DNA from: Sinorhizobium chiapasense
GTDB taxonomy: Bacteria > Pseudomonadota > Alphaproteobacteria > Rhizobiales > Rhizobiaceae
DNA: 64,000 nucleotides
Direction of reading: 5' to 3'
NCBI RefSeq assembly: GCF_036488675.1
Contig: NZ_CP133148.1
Location: 3,965,001-4,029,000, forward strand
Part shown: positions 28,019-36,732 of the stretch, in pieces
Layout: the number at the start of each line of letters is the position of its first letter
Position numbering within the stretch: position 1 is the first letter of the stretch
The notes under the pieces: model-generated
Database searches by the model: none
Seen by the model: only the letters and a program-made list of their open reading frames with translations
Told to the model about the DNA's origin: nothing
Position numbers and translations under genes: made by a program

Positions 28019-28813
28019 TCAGGAGTGCTCCCCCATATTCATCGATTTCTGAAAGGCTGCCGCGAGCCCGTCCCGGACGGCGGCGTCGAAGCCGGCGGCG
28101 CGCATGGCTTCGATCGCAGCGGCGGTGGTCCCGCGGTAGCCGACAAACGCCTCGACCGTATCGGCGGGACATTCGCCGTTCTTCTCGAAGAGACGCCCGG
28201 ACCCGATGAGCACGGAGATAACCGCCCGTCGTGCCACGTCCGGCTTGATGCCGCGCGACACGGCATCGCGCATCATGGCGTCAGCCAGGAGCGCCGGGAA
28301 AGCCGGCCCGGAACCGGAAAGGCCGGTCAGATAGTCGATGTCGCTCTCGCTTGCGACCTCGTCCTGCGTTCCGCAGGCCCCGAAAATTGCGCGCACCGCA
28401 GCGCGGTCCTGGTCGTTCACGCCTTCCGTGCCGATCCAGGGTGTGTAGGACTTGCCGACCTCAGCCGCGGCGTTAGGCAAAGCGCGGACGACCCTCTTCG
28501 TGTTGTGGTGTTCAGCCAACTGGGTCAAACGAATGCCGGCCATGACGGATATTACGAGCCTGCCATCGGCATCGATCACGAGCGGCGGCCAATCGGCGGG
28601 CCGGACCGAGACAATGATCACGTCCGACCGGTCGGCCAGCTGTTGATTGTCGGTGGTCCAGAAAGAACCGTTAAAGCGGTTCGGTTGCGCCGTGCGATAA
28701 GAGAGGGAAAGATCACGCGGCTGCACCAGACCGGTATCGAGGAGTGAAGCGGCAATCGCCCCACCGAGCCAGCCGCCTCCACCAACTATGCCGATCCGCA
28801 ATGAGCCGCTCAT
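28019..28813 (-). CDS. Pyrroline-5-carboxylate reductase family protein (ProC-like)
   Basis: A 264-residue NAD(P)H-dependent reductase of the ProC fold. The N-terminal Rossmann motif is RIGIVGGGGWLGGAIAASLL, then VVRALPNAAAEVGKS and the C-terminal dimer domain with LTGLSGSGPAFPALLADAM, the ProC signature. Canonical ProC makes proline from P5C. Its place between a TetR gene and a betaine importer, next to demethylases and an Ldh_2 enzyme, suggests a catabolic or related imine substrate instead, or proline salvage. It starts 6 bp after the TetR stop and is probably in one operon with it and the importer genes. Confidence 0.87.
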   Translation of the reverse strand: MSGSLRIGIVGGGGWLGGAIAASLLDTGLVQPRDLSLSYRTAQPNRFNGSFWTTDNQQLADRSDVIIVSVRPADWPPLVIDADGRLVISVMAGIRLTQLAEHHNTKRVVRALPNAAAEVGKSYTPWIGTEGVNDQDRAAVRAIFGACGTQDEVASESDIDYLTGLSGSGPAFPALLADAMMRDAVSRGIKPDVARRAVISVLIGSGRLFEKNGECPADTVEAFVGYRGTTAAAIEAMRAAGFDAAVRDGLAAAFQKSMNMGEHS

Positions 28814-28819
28814 CGTCGG

Positions 28820-29458
28820 TTATCCTCTCCCCTCAGGCTTGTAGCCGTGCCGCGAAAAGAAACGATCCAGTTCCCTTTGCTCCGGCACCTGGCCTGTGTA
28901 GATGGCGATGTACTCGGGGATCCGCTTCATGCGGGTGGCGATATCCTCCTGAGTCTGCATCGTGATGTAGCCGATCTGAACCAGGTAGGTCGTGCGGGCG
29001 CGGACATCGGCGGTGATGTCCGAATGACCGAAACGGATAAACATCCGCTTGAGAGCCTCCAATCGGACCTGGTCGGCCCGCTGAACTTCGCTCAGAATGT
29101 CTTCGGACTGGAGCGCCCAGCTGCGCACGGCAAACTCGAATTTCGAGTCGAACAGGTCCTTGTTCAGCCAGCAATCGAAAACGTTAAGCATCGCTTCGGC
29201 CAGAGATTCCGCATAGGCCTCCGACTGCTTCACGATATTGCCGGTATTCTTGTCCCGCCAACGGCCAATGAGCGCTGCCAACAGTTCTTCCCGGTCCTTG
29301 AAGAACCAGTAGAAGCTCGTTCGCGACAGACTGAGCCTCTTTGCCAATGGCAGAATCTTTACCGAGTCCACGCCGCCTTCCAGCAGGGACTCGTAGGCCG
29401 CCTCCAGCCATCCCTCCTGCGATCCGCGCCAGCCGCTATCGTTCAAAACCTGCTCCAT
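28820..29458 (-). CDS. TetR-family regulator of the betaine genes
   Basis: A 212-residue TetR-family protein: the helix-turn-helix is LAKRLSLSRTSFYWFFKDREELLAAL (residues 38-63), followed by an all-helical ligand domain. It is divergent from the StcD-like demethylase at 29605 and first in the minus-strand operon leading to the ProC-like protein and importer. The 146-bp divergent gap holds two ATGTACAT palindromes, the best candidates for its binding sites. It probably represses both directions in the absence of the betaine or a breakdown product. Confidence 0.86.
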   Translation of the reverse strand: MEQVLNDSGWRGSQEGWLEAAYESLLEGGVDSVKILPLAKRLSLSRTSFYWFFKDREELLAALIGRWRDKNTGNIVKQSEAYAESLAEAMLNVFDCWLNKDLFDSKFEFAVRSWALQSEDILSEVQRADQVRLEALKRMFIRFGHSDITADVRARTTYLVQIGYITMQTQEDIATRMKRIPEYIAIYTGQVPEQRELDRFFSRHGYKPEGRG

Positions 29459-29498
29459 GGTGAGTTCCTAACAAATCGTGAGAAGATATACAAGGAAA

Positions 29499-29558
29499 AT
29501 GTACATGTATGTCCATGAACTATACCTAACTGTTTTGCATCTTGACACATATGTACAT
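29499..29558. promoter_or_regulatory. Two ATGTACAT palindromes in the divergent TetR/demethylase region
   Basis: ATGTACAT occurs at 29499-29506 and 29551-29558, 52 bp apart, close to five helical turns. Flanking bases are related too (GAAAATGTACATGTATG and CACATATGTACATTTCC, partly inverted). The location between two divergent betaine genes fits operators for the adjacent TetR protein. Confidence 0.5.
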
Positions 29559-29604
29559 TTCCGCGTAGCGTTCGACCTGAAATCTCTAAACCGGAGCCCG
29601 ACAT

Positions 29605-31641
29605 ATGTCGAACGACCCCCTCCTTCAGCCCTATCAGCTCAAGCACCTGACGCTGCGCAACCGCATCATCGTGACCGCGCACGAGCCAGCCTATCCGGAG
29701 GACGGCATGCCGAAGGCGCGCTATCGCGCCTACACCGTGGAGCGTGCGAAGGGGGGCGTGGCGATGACGATGACCGCAGGCTCCGCGGCCGTCTCGAAAG
29801 ACAGTCCTCCGGTGTTCAACAACCTGCTCGCCTACAAGGACGAGATCGTGCCTTGGATCAGGGAGATGACCGACGCCGTGCATGAGGAGGGTGCGGCGAT
29901 TATGATCCAGCTCACCCATCTCGGCCGGCGCACCCGCTGGGACAAGGGTGAATGGCTGCCGGTTGTCGCGCCCTCGCATCACCGCGAAGCATCGCACCGC
30001 GCCTTCCCCAAGAAGATCGAAGACTGGGACATCGAGAGGATCATCAAGGATTTCGCCGATGCGGCGGAGCGCATGAAGGCGGGCGGCATGGATGGTGTCG
30101 AGCTGGAGGCCTACGGTCACCTCCTCGACCAGTTCACGTCGCCGCTGACGAACGAGCTCGATGGCCCTTACGGCGGCTCGCTCGACAACCGGATGCGCTT
30201 CTGTTTCGACGTCCTGAAAGCGATCCGAGCGCGCGTCGGAGACGAGTTCATCCTGGGCGTGCGATACACGGCCGATGAATGTCTTCCCGGCGGGACGGGC
30301 AAGGAGGAAGGCCTAGAAATCTCGAAGCGCCTCAAGGAAAGCGGGCTTATCGATTACCTGAACGTCATTCGCGGCCATATCGATACGGACGCCGGCCTCA
30401 CCGACGTAATCCCGATCCAGGGCATGGCCAATTCGCCGCATCTCGATTTCGCCGGCGAGATTCGCGCCGCCACGAACTTTCCGACCTTCCACGCCGCAAA
30501 GATTCCCGATGTCGCGACCGCGCGCCATGCAATCGCGTCCGGCAAGGTCGACATGGTCGGGATGACCCGCGCCCACATGACGGATCCGCATATCGTCCGA
30601 AAGATCATCGAGAAGCGGGAAGAGGACATTCGGCCCTGCGTTGGGGCGAACTACTGTCTCGATCGCATCTATCAGGGCGGTGCCGCCTACTGCATCCACA
30701 ACGCCGCGACCGGACGTGAGCTCACCATGCCGCACACGATCGCGAAGGCGGAGCGCCGCAAGAAGGTCGTCATCGTCGGTGCCGGGCCTGCCGGCCTTGA
30801 GGCTGCGCGTGTCGCCGGCGAGCGCGGCCATGAGGTCGTCGTCTTCGAAGCAGCCAACGATCCCGGAGGACAGATCAGGCTCACGGCTCAAAGCGAGCGG
30901 CGCCGGGAAATGATCAGCATCATCGACTGGCGCATGAGCCAGTGCGAGAAGCTGGGCGTCACTTTTCATTTCAACACCTGGGCGGAAGCGGAAACGGTTC
31001 AGGCGGAAAATCCAAACGTCGTCATCATCGCGACGGGCGGGATGCCGCATACGGAGGTGCTCACCAAGGGCAACGAGCTCGTCGTCTCTGCCTGGGACAT
31101 CATATCGGGCGACGTCAAACCGGGCACCAACGTGCTGATCTTCGACGACGCCGGCGATCATGCCGGCCTGCAGGCCGCAGAGTTCATCGCCAAGGCAGGG
31201 GCCAAAGTCGAGATCATGACCCCCGATCGCTCCTTCGCGCCGGAGGTCATGGCAATGAACCTCGTCCCCTACATGCGCTCGCTTCAGAAGCTCGATGTGA
31301 CCTTCACCGTCACCTACCGCTTGGAAGCGGTCGAGAAGAGCGGCAACGAACTCGTCGCCCATGTCGGCAGCGACTATGGCGGGGTTGCCAAGCGGCGTAC
31401 ATTCGATCAGATCGTCGTCAATCACGGCACCATTCCGCTCGACGAACTGTATTTCGAGCTGAAACCGGCGTCGAGCAATCTCGGGGAGATGTCGCACGAC
31501 CAGTTGATCGCCGGCAGGCAGCAAACCGTCTGGCGCAACCCCGATGGCAAATTCCAGCTCTTCCGCATCGGCGACGCGGTCGCGGCGCGCAACACACACG
31601 CAGCGATCTACGACGCGCTTCGGCTTCTCAAGGATATCTGA
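29605..31641 (+). CDS. N-methylproline demethylase-like FMN/FAD enzyme (StcD-like)
   Basis: A 678-residue old-yellow-enzyme/TMADH-type protein. The TIM barrel begins LKHLTLRNRIIVTAHEPAY and contains YGGSLDNRMR; the linker has PCVGANYC and GGAAYCIHN; the FAD/NAD half has KVVIVGAGPAGLEAARVAGERGH. The cysteine linker differs from the paralogue at 22831: the second Cys is Ala (CVGANYC instead of CISCNQMC). Close relatives demethylate N-methylproline to proline in stachydrine (proline betaine) catabolism. The start has GGAG eight bases upstream. The following genes (DddL-like cupin, etfB, etfA) could form its operon, with EtfAB as electron acceptor. Confidence 0.87.
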   Translation: MSNDPLLQPYQLKHLTLRNRIIVTAHEPAYPEDGMPKARYRAYTVERAKGGVAMTMTAGSAAVSKDSPPVFNNLLAYKDEIVPWIREMTDAVHEEGAAIMIQLTHLGRRTRWDKGEWLPVVAPSHHREASHRAFPKKIEDWDIERIIKDFADAAERMKAGGMDGVELEAYGHLLDQFTSPLTNELDGPYGGSLDNRMRFCFDVLKAIRARVGDEFILGVRYTADECLPGGTGKEEGLEISKRLKESGLIDYLNVIRGHIDTDAGLTDVIPIQGMANSPHLDFAGEIRAATNFPTFHAAKIPDVATARHAIASGKVDMVGMTRAHMTDPHIVRKIIEKREEDIRPCVGANYCLDRIYQGGAAYCIHNAATGRELTMPHTIAKAERRKKVVIVGAGPAGLEAARVAGERGHEVVVFEAANDPGGQIRLTAQSERRREMISIIDWRMSQCEKLGVTFHFNTWAEAETVQAENPNVVIIATGGMPHTEVLTKGNELVVSAWDIISGDVKPGTNVLIFDDAGDHAGLQAAEFIAKAGAKVEIMTPDRSFAPEVMAMNLVPYMRSLQKLDVTFTVTYRLEAVEKSGNELVAHVGSDYGGVAKRRTFDQIVVNHGTIPLDELYFELKPASSNLGEMSHDQLIAGRQQTVWRNPDGKFQLFRIGDAVAARNTHAAIYDALRLLKDI

Positions 31642-31674
31642 GCAAACACGGGACGCCCGACCGGCGGCCCGCTA

Positions 31675-31778
31675 CTGCATGTTTCCTAAAATCGCAGCCG
31701 ATTTAAGGATAAAAACATGCAGCAATTCAAAGTGCTACAGCGTCCTTGGCGCGTCTAACGAGACGCGCGGCGCTGTAG
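31675..31778. repeat. Two-part palindromic intergenic repeat
   Basis: First palindrome, 31675-31722: CTGCATGTTT and AAACATGCAG enclose an AAATCG...CGATTT stem. Second palindrome, 31735-31778: outer arms CTACAGCG/CGCTGTAG and inner GCGCGTCT/AGACGCGC. The same compound element recurs at 53558-53661 and, in the other orientation, at 60833-60929. It lies between the demethylase and the cupin gene. Confidence 0.8.
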
Positions 31779-31797
31779 TCATCCAGGGGGATACACA

Positions 31798-32400
31798 ATG
31801 ACAGCTCGAAGCGAAGCCCTTCAGTTGTTCATCGACGCCGTGATCATCGCCTTCGACCAGTTCGCGCTTGCCCCGGAATCGCGTCGGTCGATCCGGCAGA
31901 TCTTTTCTGCGCTGGAAGTGCCCGGCGCGCAAAGGTCCGGGCCCGGAAGTCGGCTGCCCGTATGTTCTCATCTCGACACCGCGCTGGCGATGGAAACGGA
32001 ACACGACTCGCTCCGCCGCTTGGCGAATCGCTTCGAGGCGATCGAGCCGCTGCTCGAATGGCGGCGGCGCTCGAATTATGACGGTTCGGCGAGTGATAAT
32101 TTCCACGACGGCCATGCGAATGCGATGATCATCGGACCCGGTGGCCTCGAAGCGCGCACGGATGTGTGGATCGGCGTAACGCTGATGGCACCTCACGTCC
32201 GCTACCCAGACCACAATCATCGACCGGAGGAAGTCTATCTCGTCCTTTCGGACGGGGCGTTTCGTCAGGGCGACGGGCAATGGTTCAGGCCGGGTTTTGG
32301 CGGCTCATTTTACAACGAGCCCGGCATCAAACATGCGATGCGCTCCTTCGAAAAGCCGTTCCTGGCTTTCTGGGCGCTGCTTGCAGACCGCCCGGCATGA
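31798..32400 (+). CDS. DddL-like cupin (dimethylsulfoniopropionate-lyase family)
   Basis: A 200-residue protein. The N-terminal half is helical; the C-terminal half is a cupin with metal-binding motif 1 [17 protein letters not shown] (two His, Glu and Tyr) and motif 2 [16 protein letters not shown] (His), as in the DMSP lyase DddL and its relatives. DddL cleaves dimethylsulfoniopropionate to dimethylsulphide and acrylate. Family membership does not prove that activity here: the setting is nitrogen-betaine catabolism, so a related lyase or isomerase acting on a betaine is equally possible. A GGGGG site precedes the ATG. It lies 38 bp before etfB. Confidence 0.75.
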   Translation: MTARSEALQLFIDAVIIAFDQFALAPESRRSIRQIFSALEVPGAQRSGPGSRLPVCSHLDTALAMETEHDSLRRLANRFEAIEPLLEWRRRSNYDGSASDNFHDGHANAMIIGPGGLEARTDVWIGVTLMAPHVRYPDHNHRPEEVYLVLSDGAFRQGDGQWFRPGFGGSFYNEPGIKHAMRSFEKPFLAFWALLADRPA

Positions 32401-32437
32401 GCGCCCTCGGTCAATCAACAAAGAGATGGGAGCACCC

Positions 32438-33187
32438 ATGAAAATCCTAGTCACGGTGAAGCGTGTGGTCGACTACAACGTCAAGATCCGGGTGAAGGCG
32501 GACGGGTCGGGCGTCGAGCTGGCCAATGTCAAGATGTCGATGAACCCGTTCGACGAGATCTCGGTCGAAGAGGCGCTGCGCTTGAAGGAAGCCGGCAAGG
32601 CGAGCGAAGTGGTGGTCGTCTCGGTCGGCCCGGCCAAGGCCGAGGAGACGCTGCGGACCGCGCTCGCCATGGGCGCCGATCGGGCGATCCTGGTCGAGAC
32701 CGAGGACCAGGTCGAGCCGCTCACTGTGGCCAAGATCGTCAAGGGCGTGGCGCAAGCGGAACAGCCGGGGCTGATCATCGTCGGCAAGCAGGCGATCGAC
32801 GACGATTCGAACCAGACCGGCCAGATGCTCTCGGCGCTCTTGGGCTGGGCCCAGGGCACGTTTGCCTCCAAGGTCGAGATCGGCGACGGCAAGGTCGACG
32901 TCACCCGCGAGGTCGACGGCGGCCTGCAGACGGTGGAACTGAAGCTGCCGGCGGTGGTGACCACCGATCTGCGCTTGAACGAGCCGCGTTATGCCTCGCT
33001 GCCGAACATCATGAAGGCGAAGAAGAAGCCGCTCGACAAGAAGAGCCCGGCCGATTTCGGCGTCGACACCGCGCCGCGGCTGAAGGTGCTGAAGACGGAA
33101 GAGCCGTCCGGCCGCAAGGCCGGCATCAAGGTCAAGTCGGTCGCCGAGCTCGTCGAGAAGCTCAAGGGCGAAGCCGGCGTATTGTAA
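32438..33187 (+). CDS. etfB: Electron transfer flavoprotein beta subunit
   Basis: A 249-residue EtfB. The ATG at 32438 has GGGAG upstream and begins the standard [19 protein letters not shown]. Further marks are [18 protein letters not shown], the adenine-nucleotide site [20 protein letters not shown] and the [19 protein letters not shown] recognition loop region. With EtfA it accepts electrons from flavoprotein dehydrogenases and passes them to ETF-quinone oxidoreductase. Its position beside two StcD-like demethylases suggests they are the donors. It is followed by etfA after 25 bp. Confidence 0.95.
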   Translation: MKILVTVKRVVDYNVKIRVKADGSGVELANVKMSMNPFDEISVEEALRLKEAGKASEVVVVSVGPAKAEETLRTALAMGADRAILVETEDQVEPLTVAKIVKGVAQAEQPGLIIVGKQAIDDDSNQTGQMLSALLGWAQGTFASKVEIGDGKVDVTREVDGGLQTVELKLPAVVTTDLRLNEPRYASLPNIMKAKKKPLDKKSPADFGVDTAPRLKVLKTEEPSGRKAGIKVKSVAELVEKLKGEAGVL

Positions 33188-33212
33188 GGTTCAGGAAAGG
33201 GAGAACACCACC

Positions 33213-34142
33213 ATGGCCATTCTGCTTCTGGCTGACCACGACACCACCCACCTTTCCGATCAGACCGCGAAGGCGCTGACGGCGGCCACCAAGATCGGCG
33301 GCGATGTGCATGTGCTGGTCGCCGGTTCGAACGTCAAAGGTATTGCCGAACAGGCTGCCAAGCTTTCCGGCGTCGCCAAGGTGCTCGTCGCCGACGACGC
33401 CAGCCTCGCCAACAATCTCGCCGAGCCGCTCGCCGCCACGATCGTCGCGCTCGCCGGCTCTTACGACACGCTCATTGCCGCCGCCACCTCGGTCGGCAAG
33501 AACGTCATGCCGCGCGTTGCGGCGCTGCTCGACGTCGCACAGGTGTCGGAGATCATCGAGGTGGTTTCGTCCGATACGTTCAAGCGGCCGATCTATGCCG
33601 GCAACGCCATCCAGACGGTGCAGACGAGCGAGCCGAAGAAGGTGATCACCGTCAGGACCGCCTCCTTCGCGTCGGCGCCGGACGGCGGCGCGGCATCGGT
33701 CGAGACGGTCTCGGCCGCCGCCAATCCGGGCGTTTCGAGCTTCGTTGCCGATGCGCTGTCGTCGTCCGACCGGCCGGAGCTGACCTCGGCGAAGATCATC
33801 ATCTCCGGTGGCCGCGCGCTCGGCTCGTCGGAGAAGTTCAAGGAAGTGATCCTGCCGGTCGCCGACAAGCTCGGCGCCGCCGTCGGCGCCAGCCGCGCCG
33901 CCGTCGATGCCGGTTATGCGCCGAACGACTGGCAGGTCGGCCAGACCGGCAAGGTGGTCGCCCCCGACCTCTACATCGCCTGCGGCATCTCCGGGGCGAT
34001 CCAGCATCTCGCCGGCATGAAGGATTCCAAGGTGATCGTCGCGATCAACAAGGATGAGGAGGCGCCGATCTTCCAGGTCGCCGACTACGGCCTCGTCGCC
34101 GACCTCTTCGACGTCCTGCCGGAACTCGAAAAGGCGCTTTGA
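33213..34142 (+). CDS. etfA: Electron transfer flavoprotein alpha subunit
   Basis: A 309-residue EtfA with the C-terminal FAD-binding domain: [64 protein letters not shown] and [20 protein letters not shown], all family signatures. Full length. It forms the heterodimer with EtfB. A bidirectional terminator follows at 34234-34266, ending the plus-strand unit that begins with the demethylase. Confidence 0.95.
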   Translation: MAILLLADHDTTHLSDQTAKALTAATKIGGDVHVLVAGSNVKGIAEQAAKLSGVAKVLVADDASLANNLAEPLAATIVALAGSYDTLIAAATSVGKNVMPRVAALLDVAQVSEIIEVVSSDTFKRPIYAGNAIQTVQTSEPKKVITVRTASFASAPDGGAASVETVSAAANPGVSSFVADALSSSDRPELTSAKIIISGGRALGSSEKFKEVILPVADKLGAAVGASRAAVDAGYAPNDWQVGQTGKVVAPDLYIACGISGAIQHLAGMKDSKVIVAINKDEEAPIFQVADYGLVADLFDVLPELEKAL

Positions 34143-34233
34143 GGCCTCGATGAGTGGAGCGGGATGCGGAAGAAACCGCACATGCTTTTCCTCGTCCCGC
34201 CCTGTCAGGCCCGCACCTGCGGCCATTCCAACA

Positions 34234-34266
34234 AAAAGGGCAGCCTTACTTGCGAGGCTGCCTTTT
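34234..34266. terminator. Bidirectional intrinsic terminator between etfA and the reductase gene
   Basis: AAAAAGGGCAGCC pairs with GGCTGCCTTTT across a 10-nt loop, with A-runs on one side and T-runs on the other. It separates the convergent etfA and ferredoxin-reductase genes. Confidence 0.85.
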
Positions 34267-34285
34267 CGCGGCTTACCCCGGCCTG

Positions 34286-35374
34286 CTATCGGTCGATGAC
34301 GAGGTCGCTCAGGGGCTTGGAGCAGCACGGGAGGAAAAAGCCGGCGTCGATTTCCCTCTGCCTGATGCCGCCGGAGTGCTTCATGTCGACCGAGCCGCTG
34401 ACAAGCTTCGACTTGCAGGTTCCGCATAGGCCGTTGGCGCAGGAGGACGGTATCCTGACGCCCGATTTCTTGGCGCAGGAAAGCACGGTCTGTTCGGCAG
34501 CCACCTCGATCGTGCGCGATTGCTTGGCGAATTCGACCTTGAACGTCTTGATTTCCGTCAGGTCCGATACCGGGAGTGCTTCCTCTTCGAGGACGGTGGC
34601 ATCGAAGCTTTCCTCGATATAGTTCGGCGCGGGTACGCCGAGCTCCGCCGTCAGCCTCCGCGCCGCGGCCATGAAGGGCGCCGGCCCGCAGCACATGACC
34701 ACCCGCTCGGCGAGATCGGGAACGGCGAGGCCGAGATATTCGCGAGAAATCCGGCCGGAGAGACCCGGCCAGGAGCGCTCGCCGATGACGTCTTCGGGAA
34801 GGAAATGAAGCCGAAGGCCTTTCATCCTGTTCGCCAGGTTCGTGAGCTCCTCGCGGAAGACAAGGTCTTGCGGCGTTCTGCCCGCATGCATGAACACGAT
34901 GTCGGCCGGCTCCGAAGTATCGGCGAGTTCTCGTACCATGGACATCACGGGCGTGACGCCTGACCCGCCTGACAGGAAGAGAAACTTCCTGCTTGGGCCG
35001 GATGGCCGGACGAAGCGGCCAAGCGGACCATTGGCCCGCACCGCGGCGCCGGCAGCGAGATTGTCGTGGAGCCAGTTCGACACCTTGCCGCCGGGCACGC
35101 GCTTGACCGTGATCGAGACCGCGTTCTTCCTGCAGGGCGATGACGAGATGCTGTAGCAACGGCTCTCGGCATCGCCGCCGAGCGCCACGTCGAGGAGGAG
35201 ATACTGGCCGGCAAGAAAGGCAAATTGCTTGCCGTCCGGAGCGGCGAACGTGAAGGTCTTCACGTCGTGGGTCTCCTGATGGACGTCGACACAGACCAGC
35301 GTGTCGTCGATCTCGGGATTCCATTCTCCGGTCCCGCTCGTGTCGGCGGTCGATGTTTGTGGCTTAAAATCCAT
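34286..35374 (-). CDS. Flavin/2Fe-2S oxygenase reductase (GbcB/Stc-type)
   Basis: A 362-residue electron-transfer protein. It has an FAD-binding barrel (SRCYSISSSP), an NAD domain (FLFLSGGSGVTPVMSMV and VMCCGPAPFM) and a C-terminal plant-type 2Fe-2S domain with ligands in SSCANGLCGTCKSKL and LPCC. This order matches reductases that feed Rieske oxygenases acting on glycine betaine (GbcB) or stachydrine. The start overlaps the oxygenase gene by 11 bp, so the two are one unit. It passes electrons from NAD(P)H to the Rieske centre of the upstream-encoded protein. Confidence 0.92.
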   Translation of the reverse strand: MDFKPQTSTADTSGTGEWNPEIDDTLVCVDVHQETHDVKTFTFAAPDGKQFAFLAGQYLLLDVALGGDAESRCYSISSSPCRKNAVSITVKRVPGGKVSNWLHDNLAAGAAVRANGPLGRFVRPSGPSRKFLFLSGGSGVTPVMSMVRELADTSEPADIVFMHAGRTPQDLVFREELTNLANRMKGLRLHFLPEDVIGERSWPGLSGRISREYLGLAVPDLAERVVMCCGPAPFMAAARRLTAELGVPAPNYIEESFDATVLEEEALPVSDLTEIKTFKVEFAKQSRTIEVAAEQTVLSCAKKSGVRIPSSCANGLCGTCKSKLVSGSVDMKHSGGIRQREIDAGFFLPCCSKPLSDLVIDR

Positions 35375-36617
35375 GGGCGCGCATCCGGTTGATGTACCAC
35401 GTTGCGAAATCGTCGAGATGACCTTCGGCGAAGCGGGAATAGGCGCCCGGCTCGTAGGCGGGATCCTGGATGCCGGCGTGAGAGCGTGCGACGAGTTCGG
35501 CGTCCTGGTCGGTGGTCGCGAGCCAGACGCTCGTCAGTTTATCGAGATCGTAGTCGACGCCTTCGACCGCATCCTTGTGGACCAGCCACTTGGTTCGAAC
35601 CAGCGTCGTGTCGGCAGAAAGAGGGATGACGATCGACGTCACGGCATGATCGCCCATGAAGTGGTTCCAGCTGTTGTGTCCCCAGAGATGCGTGTCGCCG
35701 AGATCCTTGCGCGTGACGGAGCCGAGCAGCTTGGCCGATGCGGCGGTCGCATCCGGCGTCTGAGACTCGCCAGCACCGGCGATGATCAGTCGCTGAGTCC
35801 GGAAGTTGGTTGCTCCGTCGACGACCGGCTCCACCGCCGATGATGGATGCCCCGCAGCTTCCCAGGCGGTCGTACGCTCCTGATAGAGGGCCTGGTGCGA
35901 TTCAGCCTCTTCCCGGTCCTCCGGGCTCAGACCCTCGGGGTCAAAGCCGAAATCGAGGTCGACGAACGACACGCAGAGTTCCGGATGATTGGCCGAGCAG
36001 TGATAGCACTCGCGATTGTTCTCGATGGTCAGCTTCCAGTTACCCTTCTCGATCACGTCGGACTGGAATGCGACCTTGGCGCTGCGAATGTCGTAGGGGG
36101 CGAGCCGCTCCTCCATGACCTCTTCGAGGCGCGCAATGTCCTCAGGCGGATTGTCGGAAAGGCATACATAGATCAGACCGCCGATCGACTTGAAGTTGAC
36201 CGGCTTCAGGTTCTTGCAGCTCTTGTCGAAATCGACGCCCATGTGCGGGGCATAACTCAGCTCGCCGGACAGCTCATAGGTCCATTGATGGTAGGGACAG
36301 ACGAGCTTCGACACCACCGTCGTTCCGGCGTCCAGCAGCCGTGCACCACGGTGGCGACAGACATTGTGCACGACGCGGATCTCACCATCGTCGTCGCGAA
36401 GCAAAATCAGGCTGGAGTTTCCGATGTCGACGACAGTCGCGTCGCCGGGTTCCGGGACGTCGCATTCGAGGCCTATGCAGATCCAGTGTCTGCGGAAAAA
36501 GACCTCGAGATCCGCTTCGAAGACGTCGTCCCGGGTGTAAAGACCCGCCGGCAACGAATGACCGTCTGCGCGTGCGTCGAGCAGTGGCGATATGGAGGAA
36601 GAGAAGGTCTGAAGCAT
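35364..36617 (-). CDS. Rieske-type betaine N-demethylase, oxygenase component (GbcA/Stc2-like)
   Basis: A 417-residue ring-hydroxylating-type oxygenase alpha subunit. The Rieske 2Fe-2S ligands are Cys87/His89 (NVCRHRGARL) and Cys107/His110 (LVCPYHQW). The mononuclear iron site shows His206 and His211 in NNRECYHCSANHPEL. Relatives with this form (GbcA, Stc2) remove a methyl group from glycine betaine or proline betaine as formaldehyde, rather than hydroxylating aromatics. The setting with StcD-like demethylases, EtfAB and betaine importers supports a quaternary-amine substrate. It is divergent from a LysR gene. Confidence 0.92.
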   Translation of the reverse strand: MLQTFSSSISPLLDARADGHSLPAGLYTRDDVFEADLEVFFRRHWICIGLECDVPEPGDATVVDIGNSSLILLRDDDGEIRVVHNVCRHRGARLLDAGTTVVSKLVCPYHQWTYELSGELSYAPHMGVDFDKSCKNLKPVNFKSIGGLIYVCLSDNPPEDIARLEEVMEERLAPYDIRSAKVAFQSDVIEKGNWKLTIENNRECYHCSANHPELCVSFVDLDFGFDPEGLSPEDREEAESHQALYQERTTAWEAAGHPSSAVEPVVDGATNFRTQRLIIAGAGESQTPDATAASAKLLGSVTRKDLGDTHLWGHNSWNHFMGDHAVTSIVIPLSADTTLVRTKWLVHKDAVEGVDYDLDKLTSVWLATTDQDAELVARSHAGIQDPAYEPGAYSRFAEGHLDDFATWYINRMRAHGF

Positions 36618-36691
36618 AAGGCACCCTTATCGTTGGATGACCGAATGATCGGGGGAAAATGCCGCTTTCTCAACGGCAGAAATGGGCGCGC

Positions 36692-36720
36692 TTGACATAA
36701 TGAAAAGTAATGCAAGATTC
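36692..36720 (+). promoter_or_regulatory. Possible LysR promoter and binding site
   Basis: TTGACA at 36692-36697 is a good -35 box, but the -10 at normal spacing (AGATTC) is weak. Overlapping it, CATAATGAAAAGTAATG at 36696-36712 is an imperfect dyad with the T-N11-A form of LysR sites. It lies in the 115-bp gap between the divergent Rieske and LysR genes. Confidence 0.35.
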
Positions 36721-36732
36721 GGTGTCTGACGA

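Noticed and set aside
33162..35324. Minus-strand frame of 720 codons across etfA and the reductase gene
   Set aside because: It overlaps etfA antisense and the reductase in another frame; composition is arginine/glycine/aspartate-rich as in high-GC shadows, and a terminator interrupts it.
35364..36617. Aromatic ring-hydroxylating dioxygenase for an aromatic compound
   Set aside because: No beta subunit is adjacent, and the sequence and neighbours match the betaine-demethylating GbcA/Stc2 branch.
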